From Hippopus hippopus (taxonomy: Eukaryota > Mollusca > Bivalvia > Cardiida > Cardiidae): a DNA stretch of 64,000 nt. Both the position numbers and the translations under genes were made by a program. The stretch spans positions 30,240,122-30,304,121 of the forward strand of contig OX328101.1 in NCBI GenBank assembly GCA_946811185.2, given 5' to 3'. Shown here piece by piece: positions 1-10,490 of the stretch; position 1 is the stretch's first letter; each line of letters opens with the position of its first letter. The notes under the pieces were generated by a model that had not been told where the DNA came from, did not search any database, and worked only from the letters and a program-made list of their open reading frames with translations.

Positions 1-385
1 TTCAGAGAGTATCACAGTCATTTAACGGACTGGCCCTGTAAATATTTGGAGAATGTTATAACAAACCAACAGACTGGTCTAGTAAACACCGAGAGAATGT
101 CACAGCCAGTCAGCAGACTGGTCTTTAAACAATGACAGAATGTCACACGCAGTCAACAGACTTCTCTTGTAAACATAGAGAATTTCACAATAAGTCAACT
201 ACATGGTCCTGTAAACATTGAGGGAACAGACTGGTCCCGTTAGTATTGAGAGAAAGCCGTAACAAGTCAACAGACTCGTCCTGTAAAGTATGAAAGAATT
301 TCACTGCCAGTCAGAAGGCTGGTCGTGCAAACATTGAGAAAGAGTCATAAGCAGTCAATGGACTGGTCTTGAAAACATTTTATTG
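1..385. repeat. Minisatellite, ~44-bp unit, running off the left edge
   Basis: About nine diverged tandem units are visible, each containing a version of CAGACTGGTCCTGTAAAC followed by ATTGAGAGAATGTCACA and an AGTCAACAG spacer. The GACTGGTC word recurs at about 28, 71, 115, 200, 229, 270, 316 and 359, so most steps are 41-44 bp and one unit is short (about 29 bp). The array enters from beyond position 1, so its full length is unknown. No coding function is evident. Confidence 0.85.
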
Positions 386-399
386 GATTTTAATTGCGT

Positions 400-1290
400 A
401 CAGTAACACATTTTAAGTAACTGTGACACGGCGCGGCAAAAACCTTCTTTCAGCAACCAAGAAAGAAAGCTAGGGATTACAACATTTGCGTGAAATTAAG
501 TCTGATGTTTTTATTTAAGCCCTTTTTAGTTACATAACGGTGAACTATGGCCAGTAATCTTTGCGATGGTCTCTTAGAGAGTTCAGCACAAGACGCCGAA
601 TCCGAAACCTTTGGCGCAAGAATGTTGTTTAAACACTGTTTCAGAGACAAATTAGTATTACCTTTGTCGAGTAAGGCAGAGTGGTATTCTGGGACAAGAC
701 ACAATGACCTCAATCGCTGGGCCATTAAAACCGACCTTTTGTAGCACATGTAAACAGTCAAATATTGTTATTTCATTTTTGTTTTGACTTAAACGACGTG
801 ACGGACAGCGTAGATCCAAGTCTGATCTTAATCTAAAATCTGCAAAAAAAATATCCGAATTTGGGTCCAGCGTATACATACAAACCAGTTGAACGCAATA
901 AGCTCACGCTAGACCTGTGCAGATTCCTTTGATTATTTCAATTCACAAATCATAGAGTCAAAGAGTATAAACAAAAGTCTAAATAGCTGGGGAGTAAACG
1001 ACACGGCATATTTTCTTTGTTATGTAACGCAACACCGAGTTTATTTTTGAAACCTACATAGACCTAATTACGTTTCCGCCTTTTTTTCTTCTCCCCCTCA
1101 TTCTCAAGAACTGAAACATTTCGCAGAGGCTTTTTCACTTGCTTTAATTAGATTTCGCCGGTAATGTTTTGCCACTCTCAATCCGTAAAACACTGAGAAA
1201 ACTTAAGTAGGCAACACTTTTCTTTCTTGGCAGAATTTTCCTCGAACCACCCTCTCCTTAGAATTGCCTTTCGCGGTCAGCCATCTCCTG
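400..1290. other. Unassigned AT-rich DNA with one C-core fragment
   Basis: No gene or complete repeat is recognised. A short degraded match to the family C core (GACGGACAGCGTAGATCC, then GTCTGATCTTAATCTA) lies at about 797-845. The open frames here are under 100 codons and match nothing I know. Confidence 0.5.
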
Positions 1291-1299
1291 TTAAGGTCC

Positions 1300-1372
1300 T
1301 TCCTAACGGACAGTGTAGATCAAGATCAGACTGCACATAACATGCATCTGATCTTGATTCTAATCTATTTTT
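1300..1372. mobile_element. Family C palindromic core, isolated fragment
   Basis: GGACAGTGTAGATCAAGATC, CAGACTGCACATAACATGC and TCTGATCTTGATT are present, but neither the CCCTTA ends nor the TTAA flanks of a complete C element are visible. It is either a decayed copy or a core without a body. Confidence 0.6.
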
Positions 1373-1729
1373 TTTTTGTGAGATGTATTGCCCTGAAAGA
1401 GCCTCTATAAACTACGATATCTGTAATATGTTTCTGACTCGTACAGTTAATCTGTTTCACTTAAACCAAAGCTCAAAGGGTTAATGCCTGTTTCGTTTAT
1501 ATTGTAAACTTTTTTGTTATATTTTGTTATGTTTCGTGTTGAACGCATTTTTCAACTTCATTTCTGCGATGTCAGAATACACAGTGGCGACATCAATGCA
1601 TTTGCGACACGCACCTCGCACTTCACTGTTTATAAGCTACTGGAGGCTTTACCACATAACAGAAAAAAAAAAAGTCAGGATAAAATGTTCATGTTTGAGT
1701 GATGATTGTTTCTTTTTAAAATGACTTTC

Positions 1730-2115
1730 ATTTAACCTCAGAAAACAAGTTCGGCCTAGCTAGTTGTTTGTGTGTTAACCTCGAAAAAAAGTCTAGTCTC
1801 AGCAAACAGCAAGTTATTAGTGTATTTGACTCGAAAGCTGGCCTAACCACCTATTTGTGTGTTAACATCGAAAAACAGTTTTGATGCAGCACTTTTTTGT
1901 GTCCGTGTAAAGGGAGGAAAACAATTTCAACACAACTTCTTTGTTATCTCGAAAAAATAATTTGATTCAGCCAGTTATCAGCGTTAAACCAGTTTAGCCA
2001 AGCAAGATGATTCTGTTTTAACCTCGGAAGACAATTTCGACTAAGTCAGTTAGATGAGTGTTAACCCAGGAAAAACATTTTTGGCTGAAGTAGTTGTTCT
2101 TGTACTAACCTGGGA
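1730..2115. repeat. Diverged minisatellite, ~43-bp unit
   Basis: Units carry a GTGTTAACCTCGAAAAACA word followed by a TTTCGACTMAGYCAGTTA-like part. The AACCTCGAAAA word is seen near 1734, 1777, 1864, 1955, 2021, 2064 and 2107, with several steps of exactly 43 bp and others distorted by indels. A family A element begins directly at its right end (2124). The period is close to that of the array at the left edge, but the unit sequences are not clearly the same. Confidence 0.75.
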
Positions 2116-2123
2116 AATCAAAT

Positions 2124-2381
2124 GAGTCATGCTCTGGCAAAAGGGGGCTTAATGCATCACTGTGATGCATTATACCAAGCAAGACATCACAAAGTTATGG
2201 ATCCTTAAAAATCAATTTTGTCTAACAACTGACTGAATCATGAGGTAGACTAGTCCTTTGACATACAGTAATTTCATCAATGGCGAAAAGTTTCGGCCCA
2301 GGTCAGCCTGCGCGGACTGCGCGGACCTGGGTCGATGCTTTTCGCAGATGCATTAAGCCCCCTTTTCACAGAGCATGGCTC
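2124..2381 (+). mobile_element. Family A MITE, full-length
   Basis: This is the reference full-length copy. Terminal inverted repeats of about 36 bp read GAGTCATGCTCTGGCAAAAG at the left and CACAGAGCATGGCTC at the right, each followed inward by GGGGGCTTAATGCAT or its complement. Near the right third lies the CG-rich palindrome GTCAGCCTGCGCGGACTGCG flanked by GACCTGGGTCGATGC. CAAAT occurs directly before the element and again after GGCT, a likely 4-5 bp target duplication. No coding capacity: a non-autonomous DNA transposon. Confidence 0.85.
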
Positions 2382-2729
2382 AAATGTTGACGCGGCAAGC
2401 CATTGTTGCCTATTATTTCTTGAATGACTTGAAGGTGGGTCTTTGTTGACATGATTTCAAGGGACACTAGAACACAATTTATATCATTCAAAACGATTAA
2501 AAGACTTAGAGTTAGTCATGCTTGCCATAACAGGACCAAATGTTGAACTGAATAGGTCACATACTGCTGTCACTAAAGCGTGAGACAATAGGCTTTTTGA
2601 CACAGATTCAATGAAAGTTTGACTTCAACATTTGGTTCCCAACTATATCATGTAAGATTTGCGAATTTATGTGCGAACAGTTTCAAGGTAGAGGAATCAG
2701 CTTTACAAAATTTTGTTCAACCATTCGAG

Positions 2730-2963
2730 TTAAAACTTTACCATACAGTCTCTTGTATAGACGACCTTAAGAAGAGAGCGTTGTTGACAAGGAGAAATTT
2801 GCTGGTTGCCAGCATTTTTCCTTTACCAACAACGTTTTTATCCCTTTCCTGGGCAAATACCATGATTTCATCATTTAAGCCCCATTTCAATTCATCGATC
2901 GTCCTCAATTGCTTTCAATTTGCTATCTAGAGTCCAGAATAATGTCGTCTTGTAAAGGGTTAA
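2730..2963 (+). mobile_element. Family E MITE, diverged
   Basis: Recognised by GTTAAAACTTTACCATACAG at the left, the central hairpin GCTGGTTGCCAGCATTTTTC, and GTCGTCTTGTAAAGGGTTAA at the right. It is more diverged than the copy directly downstream, with which it shares a single TTAA at 2960-2963. Confidence 0.8.
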
Positions 2964-3188
2964 CCCTTTACCACATAATCCCGAGTTTAAACGACCCTGA
3001 TGAAAAGGCTCGTGAAAACATCGTGGGAAAAGGAGAAAATGCTTGTGACCAGCATTTTCTCCTTTTCCCACAATGTTCCTACCCTTTTTATGACAAACTC
3101 CATCATTTGAGCCACATTTAGTATGTAGTCAGCAAATGCTTTCAATTTTAACAAGTCTACTAGATTTTGTTGTGTGGTGAAGAGTTAA
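2960..3188 (+). mobile_element. Family E MITE, head-to-tail with the previous copy
   Basis: TTAACCCTTTACCACATAAT opens the element; the centre GGGAAAAGGAGAAAATGCTT...GACCAGCATTTTCTCC folds into a long hairpin; GTGGTGAAGAGTTAA closes it. It begins at the same TTAA that ends the neighbouring copy, as expected if one copy inserted at the TTAA edge of the other. Confidence 0.85.
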
Positions 3189-3452
3189 AAAAAAAAAGAA
3201 TTTCAGAGGGACACAAGCGATGCAATCAGTATCAATTCAACAACATTTCACTTATGAATACACATATACGTCGAATTTTTGACATTATTATGGATGCGAT
3301 ATGAGACTATGAATGAAGATGTACTGTAGAAACATAGAAAGGCATTACTCATTACTGTGACGTCCGGCCCTTCACGATTTAATGTACTCAGCTAGAAGTC
3401 GACTCTATCAGCGCCAAATATATAAACCCTTTCTCTTTCGACGGCTGAAAAT

Positions 3453-3705
3453 GAGCCATGCTCTGGCAAAAGGGGGCATAATGCATCTCCGTGGTGCATA
3501 TCATGCAAATCATCACATAATTACGGATCCATAAAACATATTTTACATAACAAACGACTCAATAATGAGGTATACTGGTCCTTTGAGAAAATTGACCAAT
3601 GGCAGGAAGTTTCGGCCCAGGTCAGCCTGAGCAGACTGCACAGGCTGACATGAGTCGATACTTTTTTATAGATGCACTCAGCCCCCTTTTCACAGAGCAT
3701 GGCTG
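3453..3705 (+). mobile_element. Family A MITE
   Basis: GAGCCATGCTCTGGCAAAAG opens it and TTTTCACAGAGCATGGCT closes it; the palindrome GTCAGCCTGAGCAGACTGCA has decayed on one arm. GAAAAT precedes the left end and follows GGCT at the right end, a good candidate target duplication. Confidence 0.85.
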
Positions 3706-3924
3706 AAAATACAAGCAACTGAAACTTGGTGTTTTATCTTGTAGACTTGACTAGACAAGTGGACGGTAGGAGCCTAATAGCATTAGACTGCAGGTTCTAG
3801 GTTCTATGTGTGGTCCACGTATCTTGATCTTTGCAGTCCGCAAAAGCCGCTGTTTTTGGCTATGCTGTTGAAAAGGCTAAAACTCCAAAACAAACTTCCT
3901 GGAACCGTCCTCAAAAACCGTTTT

Positions 3925-4052
3925 AAATTGCATTCTTGGTTTAATTCCAAATTTTGAGAAAGTAAGGCAATTTCTGATTGCCTAAAACCTTATGATTTAA
4001 CCATTCAGAAATTGTAATATCTTGAAAAATGGAAAATTCTTGAGAAAAATTC
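3925..4052. mobile_element. Family D foldback, diverged
   Basis: TTGCATTCTTGGTTTAATTC, AAGGCAATTTCTGATTGCC and, on the opposite arm, CATTCAGAAATTGTAATATC and AAAATTCTTGAGAA match the D pattern, but the outer ACCCGTATTCACCA ends are missing. Old copy. Confidence 0.6.
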
Positions 4053-4059
4053 AAATGCA

Positions 4060-5100
4060 AAATGAATACAGCCTCTGATTTGCCGAGAGGCTTTACCTCA
4101 GACAGATTCACTAACTATTCTTTATTTAATTAAAATTATAAATTTTAAATAGACCGGTTGAGTAAGAACACGTCTCAACCGTTGTGATAGCTGGTCTTTG
4201 AACGTATAACTAAAACAGTGTTAAGAAATTATTGTGAATACCGAGTCAAGTCTTGAAACTCAGAAATAGACTGGTATTTGGAATGGTTGGCCAACACAAA
4301 GTGCAATACTTTGGAAATACCACAAGAGCCTTTGAAAGGACATTAGGTATCTCAGTGCACTGGGAAACTGGGAGAATTGTGATCGGTTGATCTCTTAGCA
4401 TGTTATCATATGCTTGCCGTGATGGAGAAGGATGCTGGTTTGCTAAAGAACTTACAATCTAGTTTTAATGGATTCCCAGCATTTTGTGACGTTTTGCCTC
4501 GAAAAAAAAATAAAATAATTTAGGTACAATTTAGAAGGTTACCATGTGCAACATTCAAAGTTCAAATACCGTTCAAAAACATTATGGCATGAGTTTGTTT
4601 GGTGTGTAACATCTCCAATAGAATTTCATCGTTGTCACGCCAGCCAGTGTTTTTCGAAGACTGACCTGTCTGCTATAACGCATCACTATTCTAAATAGTA
4701 TAAAATATTAATATGCGGTGTGTACACCAAAAACTGTCGCTAAAAGGTGTCAAGAGAAAATGGCTATAAATAATAATTCTGAGGAAGTATCAAGCCTTTT
4801 ATTCCTACAAATACAATAAATTAAACGGGAGAAATAGCTTTAAAAATACACATGTTGACTGCAAATCTTTGTATACAGTATATAAATGTAGTGCTACTAC
4901 ATAATTAAAAGTTATCCCACATAAAAGAAGTAGGAAAAAGATCAGATCAGGAGAAGTAACTTGAATGCCAAGTATTCTTGCACTGAATAAAAGCATAAAT
5001 GTTTTGGTCTCGTGAAAGAAAAAGTCGTGGGTTTTTTTTTTGTTAAGTTTTTACGCAGTGTTCTTCTTATTTTCTTATTTTTTTTTTTTCATTGATAATT
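4060..5100. other. Unassigned AT-rich DNA
   Basis: About 1 kb with no gene, RNA or recognised repeat. Homopolymer A and T runs occur near 4500 and 5030-5090. The longest frame (about 63 codons on the minus strand near 4805-4996) is hydrophobic by composition but has no recognisable domain and is likely chance. Confidence 0.5.
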
Positions 5101-5118
5101 TATATATTCATGTTTCTT

Positions 5119-5302
5119 GGACCCGTATTTATCAGCCATTCTAAATTGTATTCTTGGTCTGATTCTAAATTTAGACATTTACACTATATTTCATTGGCTA
5201 AACAGCTGGTTAAGCGAATCAGAAATTACGTTACTTTGAAATTCAGAAAATGCATACGACTTGCACCAAAAATGTTTTTAGAATAGTTGGTGAAAACGGT
5301 CT
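5119..5302. mobile_element. Family D foldback
   Basis: GGACCCGTATTTATCAGCCA, ATTGTATTCTTGGTCTGATT and CATTGGCTAAACAGCTGG on one arm pair with GCGAATCAGAAATTACGTTA and TTAGAATAGTTGGTGAAAAC on the other. The ends retain the characteristic ACCCGTATT and TTGGTGAA words. No coding content. Confidence 0.7.
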
Positions 5303-6365
5303 CTGGTCACTTAAAGCCGGCACGTTATAAGTTCTTATTTTTTTGACACTCTCAGCAGTACCGAAATGCTTTCCGTGTTCATAACCTATGTACATAGCAG
5401 GGGAGGAAGGTTTGTATGTAAGCTAAACCGTATAATCATCGATATAAGCAGGCGGATTGGTTTTTGTGAGGTATTCTACGCCAGCTCTACCATCAAGTAT
5501 GTAATACTCATCAAATTAATGGGGTAAGCGGCGAAATTCTTCTAAAGTGGATTATTCTATTTACAGTCTGATTTATCGAAATGCTCCTGCAGACCTGCGG
5601 TAGCTCGCTCTTGTAGAGCATGCGGGTTAATACCTTCTTGAGGCAAGGCCTTGGCGTTGAGTATTAATTGGAGTTGATCGAGTGGTACTTGTTTTTATTG
5701 ACATTTTTGATAGATCGTTATAACAGGATTCGCAGTGCACGGTCGGATTAGCTTGATTGACGTTTTATAGTTATTTCTGTCAATTTCGCCGCACTACTTT
5801 TTGTGTAGGAATACCTCGTTATGTGCTGTATGCATGAAGTAAAATGGGTGGGGAGAAAATGTTCGATTTTTGCTGCCGCATTTGTTTGCCCATCTGTGCT
5901 CTAATTAACAATTTACTTCATTACAACACTTTTTGACTCATCTTTTTTTGAGTTCAAAAAAACTAAACGCGGTTGGACAAGTGAATATTCCTTCTAACTC
6001 AAAATCGCTTATGCACTGTTTAAAAGTGCACTAGATATTATTTTTTCTAACATTTTTTTTCAAGCTATTTATTTTTATAAAATCCAAAATGGATAGAAAC
6101 CTTAGTATAAGACATAAGAGGCTTTTTTATTCAACTTATAATTTTCATTGGTATCAGACATTTACAAGAACATTTTAGACACTAAAAGAAGAAGATGATG
6201 ATGATGACGATGGTTTGCCGCCCAAATTCGCATAGAACAACGGTAATAGTACACTCAGTAACACTATAAAGAAAGAGTATTATATTTGAAGAACAAATTA
6301 CTTTTATTAAAACTTTCCGCAGTTCTGATTTCTTTTTTTTCTTTTTTGATTCCCCTTTTTGTGTG
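5303..6365. other. Unassigned AT-rich DNA
   Basis: No gene or repeat family recognised in about 1 kb. A short (GAT)n-like run lies at 6193-6212. A patch at 5595-5625 (GGTAGCTCGCTCTTGTAGAGC) resembles a tRNA D-arm but has no T-arm behind it, so no RNA gene is called. Confidence 0.5.
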
Positions 6366-6367
6366 AG

Positions 6368-6858
6368 TAAACCCTTTACCAAACGATTCCGAATCTTATG
6401 ATTCCTTGGGAAGAGAACTTTGAAAACGTTATTGGAAAAAAGGAGAAAAACGCTGGTAACAAGCAGCATGCTCTCTTTTTCTGCCCGTCAAGAGAGAAAA
6501 ATTCTATCAGTTGAATCACATAATTGGCCTGCAACACGCGAAAAGAGACATTCAGACATTTGCGTAAAGTGTCGTCTTTGATCAGCCTGCGCAGTCCGCG
6601 CATGCTCATCCGAGACGGCACTTTACGACTACAATAGATTTTCTGCTACAGTAGACTTGCGCAAAACAGCAAATTACATAAAAACGGAAAGTGTCGTTTC
6701 GGATTAGCCTGCGCGGACTGCGCAGGCTGATCCGAAACGACACTTTACGCAAATGTCCGAATGCCCCTTTTCGCGTGTTGCAAGCCAATATTATATGGTC
6801 TGCAAATGCCTTATTGTTGGACAAGTCTAGAAAACTTTGTCGTCTGGTAAAGAGCTAA
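6368..6858 (+). mobile_element. Family E MITE split by a family B element
   Basis: The left part runs from AACCCTTTACCAAACGATTC through the damaged hairpin (AACGCTGGTAACAAGCAGC) to TTGAATCACATAATT at about 6525. The right part resumes at 6787 with GGTCTGCAAATGCCTTATTG and ends GGTAAAGAGCTAA. The gap is filled exactly by the B element at 6526-6786. E was therefore in place before B arrived. Confidence 0.85.
6526..6786 (-). mobile_element. Family B MITE nested in family E
   Basis: Ends are GGCCTGCAACACGCGAAAAG and TTTTCGCGTGTTGCAAGCC, followed inward by ACATTTGCGTAAAGTGTCGT and its complement. Each half holds its own CG-rich palindrome: GATCAGCCTGCGCAGTCCGC in one, TTAGCCTGCGCGGACTGCGC in the other. 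AT-rich words AATT and AATA flank it, but the target duplication length is not resolved. Non-coding. Confidence 0.85.
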
Positions 6859-7365
6859 CCGCGAATGCAGCTGCAAGCCAGGGATATTGTGCCAACTTTT
6901 ATCTTTATACTGAGGGATTTGCAAATACAACATTGTTCTAAAACTGTCAAACTTAGGGATCTTTTTATCGGGCGCATTCTTCAGCTACTCGAGTCGACCA
7001 CTTCATCGGGGATTTTGCATATTTAATGTAAACAAAGAAAAGAATGTTTGAAAGGGGAGCTCGTAATAAATACGAAACAGGGCCAGTACCCTGCTGCGGC
7101 GGTTATTCTCGTAAGCGTGAAGGGCTCCGGATTTTTAACCCTACCACCGCCAAATGAAAAAAAAAACAAGCATTTTAATTCTGGAAAAACAAACAAGTTC
7201 TTGCAGTTTTGAGGCTGATTTTAGCCTAAGTGTCCAAGCATTTTGGCCAGTGTAAATACATTTGTACAGGAAAAGACTATCGCACAGATTAAGTTAGTCT
7301 GATCTCATTCTACATTTATATTGGCCACAAAAGAACACTTGGTTGTGACAGTCACTCTAAGGGTT
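6859..7365. other. Unassigned DNA
   Basis: No gene is seen. A weak family C core (CACAGATTAAGTTAGTCTGATC) is at about 7272-7312. The rest matches no family I found. Confidence 0.45.
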
Positions 7366-7367
7366 GC

Positions 7368-7566
7368 CTGTTTACCAGACGATAACAATTTAGGCTCGTA
7401 CATGTTAAGTACATTAAATTTTGCATACGACAAATTAAATGTGACTCAATCTATAGGCGTGTGAGAGGTTAAACACACTGTTGGAAAAGGAGAAAATGGT
7501 GGAAATGAGCATTTTCTCTGTTGTCAAGGTGTTTTGAAAGCCGTCTTCATCAGGATTGGAAAAACA
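7368..7566 (-). mobile_element. Family E MITE, decayed, minus orientation
   Basis: TGTTTACCAGACGATAACAA opens it, AAAAGGAGAAAATGGTGG...GAGCATTTTCTCTG is the weakened central hairpin, and GAAAGCCGTCTTCATCAGGA matches the complement of the E left arm. The closing TTAA is lost. Confidence 0.65.
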
Positions 7567-7937
7567 CACGCAGTAGTTTCGAAAAAGGGTTTCGTTGAAC
7601 TGTATTGTTTATTTTGCTTATTAACTCGCTTCAGTTTCCTGTGTTGATGGCGTTTTACGATATCGGTTTTCGCGTCAAGATGGCGAAACACGCAAGAATG
7701 TATTCCCCCCCCCCCTTCATTTTATTTGTCTTTGTCGAATGTTTTCGATAAATAATACCGTTGAAAAGCAATTAACGTTGTCTTCTTGTTGTTATAGATG
7801 CAATGGATTCCTTCCACAACCCCTAACCGTTATCCTGTTGAATCAATTTTGATAACCTATACAACAATGGATTTCGTAAAAGCTGCTGACATCAAGCGGA
7901 AACAAATTGACCGGAAAAAAAAAAAAAGGTATCGAGT

Positions 7938-8010
7938 TGCAAACAGTGTAGATCAATATCAGACAACACGTATTTACAGTCTGATCGTTGTCTGCACTCT
8001 CAGCAAAACG
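7938..8010. mobile_element. Family C core fragment
   Basis: CAGTGTAGATCAATATCAGA and ACAGTCTGATCGTTGTCTGC form a degraded hairpin without recognisable element ends. It lies inside a chance frame of 86 codons (7798-8058) that I do not call a gene. Confidence 0.55.
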
Positions 8011-8241
8011 CATCTATGGTTTGGCACTGCAGGAGAAGGATTAATAAAGCGGCTATAATCGCTTCACATATCAACACCTGCAATGAACGTTTTATGTTTT
8101 CTTTAAAGATATGACGATCTCTCATGTTCTTTGTCAAGGATGTAGACCAAGATCTGTCGGCACACTCTGTAAATATGCAGAACAGAACAGCCATTGTTCT
8201 AATAATTCGGAAAATGAAATTCTGGTCTGATCAAGTGAATA

Positions 8242-8453
8242 TTAACCCTTAGGTTGCTAAGCGCAACTCACTGACCTTTCGCGAACAGTGTAGATCAAGA
8301 TCAGACTGCACAGAACGTGCAGTCTGATCTTGGATCTACACTGTCCGATTAGGAGATATTATTCCCCAAAACATAACTTTGAAATAGCAATATTTGGAGT
8401 TTTACTATCGAATTGAAAATTTCATTTTAGTTATCTAGCAGGATAAGAATTAA
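8242..8453 (+). mobile_element. Family C MITE, full-length
   Basis: Reference copy for family C. TTAACCCTTAGGTTGCTAAG opens it; the centre GATCAAGATCAGACTGCACA, GAACGTGCAGTCTGATCTTG folds into a hairpin of about 22 bp per arm; AGCAGGATAAGAATTAA closes it. Ends share the pattern CCCTTAnnyTGCTAa in inverted orientation. TTAA at both outer edges and CCC-starting ends are typical of piggyBac-type MITEs. Confidence 0.85.
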
Positions 8454-8454
8454 A

Positions 8455-8898
8455 AACAGACAAATCCGCGCTAAGAGAAGAGCTCTAAGTTGAATTCAAA
8501 TGGCCTAAATGCCAATATGATTTTTTTTTTGTCAAATACGAGATACATGGTTTGTTTTTGTTTACAGATTGCACATCTACTCGTACTTTCCATTCGGTTT
8601 TGCCTCTGCTCTGCTTTAGCCATGGAACTTTTTTGATATACTTTGCTATTGTGATATGAAACTGAATAAAATTTCTTTAAAGATGGCTTTAAATCTAAGA
8701 TAAACAGAGGAATACATGTAGAAAAGATGAGAAATGCCCCATTCTTTCATTTCTTTTCTGTAAAGTTTCTATTATGTCGTTTGTACAATTGATATTTGGC
8801 GCATGGTTGAGTCTACAGAGACGTCAGTCATTGTCACTGGTTTGAATTTCAGCGATGGCAAATAATTTTTGTAGGTATTGCCCAACTAAGAGTAGATG
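8455..8898. other. Unassigned AT-rich DNA
   Basis: No gene, RNA or repeat of a known family is seen between the C element and the next A element. Confidence 0.5.
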
Positions 8899-8899
8899 A

Positions 8900-9161
8900 T
8901 ATAAGCTATGCTTTGGCAAAAGCGGGCTTAATGCAATGCATGATGCATTATACCATGCAACCATCGCATAATTATGAATCCATTATATCCATTTTCTCCA
9001 ACAAATCACTGAATCATAAGGTACACTAGTCCTGCAAAAAAATGCCCAAGGCGAAAAGTTTCGGCCCAGGTCAGCCTGCGCGGACTGTGCAGGCTGACCT
9101 GAGTCGATACCGGTATTTTTTGCAGATGCATTAAGCCACCTTTGGCCAGGGGCGCTGCTCA
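8900..9161 (+). mobile_element. Family A MITE, decayed ends
   Basis: TAAGCTATGCTTTGGCAAAA is a mutated left end. GTCAGCCTGCGCGGACTGTG and CAGGCTGACCTGAGTCGAT preserve the palindrome, while the right end (AAGCCACCTTTGGCCAGGGG) is mutated. The palindrome is clearly better kept than the ends. Confidence 0.8.
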
Positions 9162-9209
9162 TTTGAAGACGGAAAATTAAATGTGTATCAAATGGTTGTA
9201 TTTGTAATT

Positions 9210-9262
9210 GAAAGGGTAGACAACATTGTGGGAAAGAGAGAAAATGCTGGTTTTATAGTAAA
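9210..9262. mobile_element. Family E fragment
   Basis: GGGTAGACAACATTGTGGGA and GAGAGAAAATGCTGG match the minus-orientation core of E, but the second hairpin arm is missing. Confidence 0.5.
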
Positions 9263-9342
9263 CAGTAGTCGCTCTGAAACCCGATCTTTATTTGTCAAAC
9301 TGATGCCGCCTAGCAATAACCCTTCGAACGAATAAGAGTATT

Positions 9343-9477
9343 TGTTTAACGCCGTTTTCAACATTATTTCAGATATATATCAAAGGCGCCAGTGTACCTA
9401 TCCATGCTTTCCTGGAGTTCAAGTGCTTTGCATAATATTCTTCTAAGACAAATGGCTGCTTCCGCACATCGATAAAA
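9343..9477 (-). mobile_element. Tail half of a tRNA-type SINE split by element G
   Basis: Read on the minus strand it ends with CTCCAGGAAAGCATGGATAG, TGCACTGGC-like, then TGAAATAATGTTGAAAACGG and CGTTAAACA, the SINE tail seen intact at 33053-33355. The matching head is at 10331-10487, so element G separates the two halves of one SINE. Confidence 0.75.
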
Positions 9478-10330
9478 CATTATTATACTGCAAAGAAATT
9501 TCTCGTGATCTGATTGGATAATATGCCCCGAACATAATATATCATGTACGCTGGCAAATCCCACGTAAAAGCAGTTTCCCTTTCGGGAGCCCCGTATACA
9601 TGACTACACTTTCAACACAACATCCAAATTGGCGACATCGATTGGTCGATACGAGCCGCCAACAAGACAAACATACTGAGTAGCCTGCACCATATTGTTA
9701 CTAGTTTCCCTTGATAGTTGTCAATAAAACGGAAAGAATGGATTATTTTTGAAAATAAATGAATATGGAACTTTACATGTATTATCGTTTGATGTCATTC
9801 TAAAATAAATACACGCGGGGGAGGGGGGGATTTTAAACGAGCCATCCCTTCGTCAGGCAAGCAAATTGTGAAGTGTCGAAACTCATACATTGTGCATAAC
9901 GTTAAAAGGTTAACCTAATGGTCGTTTGAGGCAACCAATGGTCGTTTACTTTTGCCAACAAATCATTAAAACGGATAGTTACTTACCTCGAAGTTGTTTA
10001 AATCCATGTTTAAATAAAAATACGACGAATAGATCTATATATCGCAGTGAAATCGTCAAGATTATGCACCAAACTGCACGTTTTACCAAGGTTTCAGTGA
10101 CGTCATTTCCCAGTGACGTCAGTTTTCATTGAATTGGGACACTCAGAAGGTAAATTCTATTTCGTCAGCGTACTCAATTTTTAAAACCATAAAACAGGGA
10201 AATTTTGCTTAACCCACGTTGGAATGGTAAAACTTTGCAGTATAATAAATTCGTTGTTCGGCTCGGGTCGACATGATTCACCACATCCGTGAACAAGTTT
10301 CCAAGTCCCCTGCCACCTGACCGTACAACT
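9478..10330 (-). mobile_element. Element G, long copy, inserted in a SINE
   Basis: It shares several hundred bases with the inverted copy at 32227-32743. On the minus strand the order is: AGTTGTACGGTCAGGTGGCA (arm of the terminal hairpin), ATTTATTATACTGCAAAG, paired TGACGTCA palindromes (10098-10105 and 10114-10121), TCCCGAAAGGGAAACTGC, and CTTTGCAGTATAATAATG at the other end. About 400 bp (roughly 9655-10062) has no counterpart in the other copy. Only one hairpin arm remains. No protein domain is visible in its short frames. Transposon class uncertain. Confidence 0.75.
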
Positions 10331-10487
10331 AATAACGTTCAGCGGTGAGAGAGAAATGATTCATGTTGCAATGACTATCATTAATCTTCGGAAAGAAATA
10401 AGCCAAACCGGGGATTCGAACCAGCGACCCCATGCATGTTTTCAAGCCATGTACGCTACCGACTGAGTTATCAGGCTCGGCTCGAAC
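10331..10487 (-). mobile_element. Head half of the tRNA-type SINE split by element G
   Basis: On the minus strand GAGCCTGATAACTCAGTCGG is a tRNA-like A box region and GTCGCTGGTTCGAATCCCCG a B box, followed by TTTCTTTCCGAAGATTAATG and ATAGTCATTGCAACATGAAT. These match the SINE at 33053-33355. It is a pol III-derived retroposon, not a working tRNA gene. Confidence 0.8.
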
Positions 10488-10490
10488 GAA

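Noticed and set aside
1..385. CRISPR array (regular repeats)
   Set aside because: Units vary, there are no unique spacers between constant repeats, and the context is eukaryotic.
5585..5660. tRNA-like patch GGTAGCTCGCTCTTGTAGAGC
   Set aside because: No acceptable T-arm or acceptor pairing follows; probably chance.
6376..6824. Overlapping minus frames with Arg-rich repeats such as SLRSPRRLIRNDTF
   Set aside because: The same peptide recurs at every family B copy (45872, 49006, 49798, 59391); it is translated MITE palindrome, not protein.
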